64,000 nucleotides of DNA. It comes from Butyricimonas faecalis. Lineage in GTDB: Bacteria; Bacteroidota; Bacteroidia; Bacteroidales; Marinifilaceae. The notes below the pieces were generated by a model that saw only the letters and a program-made list of their open reading frames with translations, searched no databases and was not told where the DNA came from. The position numbers were made by a program, and so were the translations under genes. Location of the stretch: the NCBI RefSeq assembly GCF_003991565.1, contig NZ_CP032819.1, forward strand, positions 1,550,001-1,614,000, written 5' to 3'. Positions 62,423-64,000 of this stretch are shown here, piece by piece (the stretch's first letter is position 1; each line of letters opens with the position of its first letter).

Positions 62423-63495
62423 TAGAAGAAGAAGTAGAAGATTTGGAAGAACTGGGCGAGGACGAACCGGAACAAGAACAGGAAATGTATGAACATTTCC
62501 GTCTGGAAGTTGATCCCGGCCAGAATTTATTACGTATCGACCGATTCTTGGTCGATCGGTTACCCAACGTATCCCGCACTAAAATTCAAGAAGCCGCGGA
62601 AGCTCAATGCGTGCTAGTCAATAATAAACCGGTAAAATCCAATTACCGCGTGAAACCCAAAGACATTGTCACCTTAATGCTTCCCCACCCGAAACGGGAA
62701 ATACGAGTCATTCCGGAAGATATTCCACTAAACATCGTGTACGAAGACGACTATCTGCTGGTCATTAACAAAGAACCGGGCATGGTGGTACATCCTTCCT
62801 ACGGGCATTACACGGGGACGCTTGTAAACGCTTTGGCATGGCACTTGAAAGGAAATCCGTTATTCAAAGAAAACGACCCCCGTCCCGGACTGGTCCACCG
62901 AATAGACAAGGATACTTCCGGACTGCTGGTTATTGCCAAAACGGAAGAAGCAAAAACCAAGCTGGCTTCCCAATTTTTTCATAAAACATCCAGCCGGAAA
63001 TACGTGGCCGTGTGCTGGGGAAACTTGGAAAATGACAACGGGACAATTATCGGTAATATCGGGAGGAGCATCTCCAACCGGAAAATCATGGGTGTATTCC
63101 CGGAAGGAAGCGACTACGGTAAACACGCCGTGACCCACTACCACGTGTTGGAACGCCTGGGGTACGTGAATGTCGTGGAATGCGTGTTGGAGACCGGACG
63201 AACCCATCAAATTCGGGCTCATTTCAAATCAATCAGACATCCGCTATTCAATGATCCTGAATACGGCGGCAATGAAATACTGAAAGGCACCACCTTCACA
63301 AAGTATAAACAATTCGTGCAGAATTGTTTTGCTCTCTGTCCCCGTCAAGCTTTACATGCCAAGACCCTCGGTTTTGAACATCCGGGAACGGGAGAATGGA
63401 TGGACTTCAATTCCGAAATACCACAAGACATGCAACAGCTCATTGAAAAATGGCGAGGCTACGTGGCAAACCGGGAATTGGAAGACATGGAATAA
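62419..63495 (+). CDS. rluD: Ribosomal large-subunit pseudouridine synthase, RluD-like
   Basis: RNA pseudouridine synthase (RluA family), expected to modify 23S rRNA helix 69. The 358 residues have an acidic N-terminal extension (about 1-30), an S4 domain (about 32-92) and the catalytic domain with HRIDKDTSGLLVIAKT (catalytic Asp in the RIDKDTSG motif) and ETGRTHQIRAH. The ATG overlaps the PASTA gene stop. It meets the convergent purine permease gene tail to tail, with 1 bp between stop codons. Confidence 0.94.
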   Translation: MIEEEVEDLEELGEDEPEQEQEMYEHFRLEVDPGQNLLRIDRFLVDRLPNVSRTKIQEAAEAQCVLVNNKPVKSNYRVKPKDIVTLMLPHPKREIRVIPEDIPLNIVYEDDYLLVINKEPGMVVHPSYGHYTGTLVNALAWHLKGNPLFKENDPRPGLVHRIDKDTSGLLVIAKTEEAKTKLASQFFHKTSSRKYVAVCWGNLENDNGTIIGNIGRSISNRKIMGVFPEGSDYGKHAVTHYHVLERLGYVNVVECVLETGRTHQIRAHFKSIRHPLFNDPEYGGNEILKGTTFTKYKQFVQNCFALCPRQALHAKTLGFEHPGTGEWMDFNSEIPQDMQQLIEKWRGYVANRELEDME

Positions 63496-63496
63496 C

Positions 63497-64000
63497 CTAG
63501 ATAAACACGTATTTCAAAATACACAATATCGAGAGTATACATATCGTAAGATTCAACTCTCGATATTTACCTGCTAACAATTTAAGCAACACGTAAGTCA
63601 ATACTCCCAACACAATCCCCTCGGCAATCGAATAAGTCAAAGGCATCATAATAATCGTCACGAAAGCAGGAAAAGCCTCGGTTATATCATCAAAATGTAT
63701 TTTCTTCACCGCGTCAAACATAAAACTCCCCACGATCACCAATACCCCGGCCGTAGCAATACCCGGAACCAACAAAAAGAACGGAGCAAAGAACAGAGCG
63801 ACAATGAACAACCCGCTAACTACAGCGGCTGTCAAACCGGAACGTCCACCCTCGGCAATACCGGCAGTACTTTCAGCGTAAGTCGTGGTAGTTGATGTCC
63901 CGAGTAAAGCCCCGACAGTCGTTCCCACTGCATCCGCCATCATCGCAGGATTCAACTTGGGAATACTCCCATCCGGTTTCACCATCCCCACTTTATTTGC
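63497..64000 (-). CDS. NCS2/AzgA-type purine permease, 5' part outside window
   Basis: C-terminal 167 residues of a nucleobase symporter. Visible parts are ADAVGTTVGALLGTSTTTTYAESTAGIAEGGRSGLTA, which contains the conserved family 8 motif region, and four to five membrane helices. It probably imports guanine/hypoxanthine or a related purine. The reading frame is open to the window edge, so the start lies beyond 64000. Confidence 0.92.
   Translation of the reverse strand, partial: ANKVGMVKPDGSIPKLNPAMMADAVGTTVGALLGTSTTTTYAESTAGIAEGGRSGLTAAVVSGLFIVALFFAPFFLLVPGIATAGVLVIVGSFMFDAVKKIHFDDITEAFPAFVTIIMMPLTYSIAEGIVLGVLTYVLLKLLAGKYRELNLTICILSILCILKYVFI

Overview
The window looks like a chromosomal segment of a Bacteroidota (order Bacteroidales) gut-type bacterium. 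The evidence is two SusC/SusD outer-membrane uptake loci with FecR or ECF-sigma regulators, many Bacteroidota-type -7 boxes (TAnnTTTG), a 628-residue PurF of the Bacteroidales type, and an 11-subunit NDH-1 operon without nuoEFG. The overall flavour suggests Odoribacteraceae (Odoribacter or Butyricimonas), but that is inference and the genus cannot be fixed from the sequence alone.

Layout. 1-982: 3'-truncated Xaa-Pro aminopeptidase (minus). 1.2-1.5 kb: first copy of a ~270 bp dispersed non-coding repeat. 1.6-12.1 kb: FecR, SusC, SusD, two lipoproteins and two thioredoxin-fold proteins, all plus strand and closely spaced. 12.2-17.3 kb: sugar MFS transporter, two small membrane proteins, smpB and a tandem pair of paralogous lipoproteins closed by a strong terminator. 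17.5-19.4 kb: purF (minus). 19.5-31.4 kb: a small secreted protein followed by nuoABCDHIJKLMN. 31.7-35.8 kb: an accessory stretch of unknown secreted proteins, a divergent pair resembling DUF6266 around an 11-bp iterated array, and a 35-residue small ORF. 36.1-37.4 kb: an IS110-family element. 37.8-42.4 kb: patatin-like outer-membrane phospholipase, a beta-barrel-like protein, a metallophosphoesterase and a YbaK deacylase. 42.6-47.9 kb: stand-alone response regulator, a large permease/golvesin-type protein and an alpha/beta hydrolase. 48-57 kb (minus): ECF sigma, FecR, SusC broken by one amber codon, SusD and a TlpA-like protein. 57.1-63.5 kb: RelA-type RSH, second copy of the 270-bp repeat, LysM/periplasmic-binding protein, PASTA protein and RluD. 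63.5-64 kb: truncated purine permease.

The most distinctive signal is a dispersed palindromic repeat found at about 14 places, including most gaps of the nuo operon. A typical copy has an outer stem (CTACCCCCTC...GAGGGGGTAG) enclosing three hairpins, so it could fold as a cloverleaf. It is flanked by A/T-rich 7-bp arrays (TAGAATG-type on one side, ATAAATC-type on the other). In four nuo genes the first heptamer supplies the stop codon, and the ATAAATC arrays run almost to the start codon of the next gene. One copy contains a 53-bp tandem array, and the IS110 element sits in a hairpin loop of that same copy. The 5' non-coding end of this IS has the length and position expected for a bridge RNA.

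Functionally, each SusCD locus appears paired with secreted thioredoxin-fold proteins rather than glycoside hydrolases, which hints at peptide or thiol-containing substrates rather than polysaccharide. The nuo operon would give a proton-pumping quinone reductase fed by a donor other than a NuoEFG NADH module.
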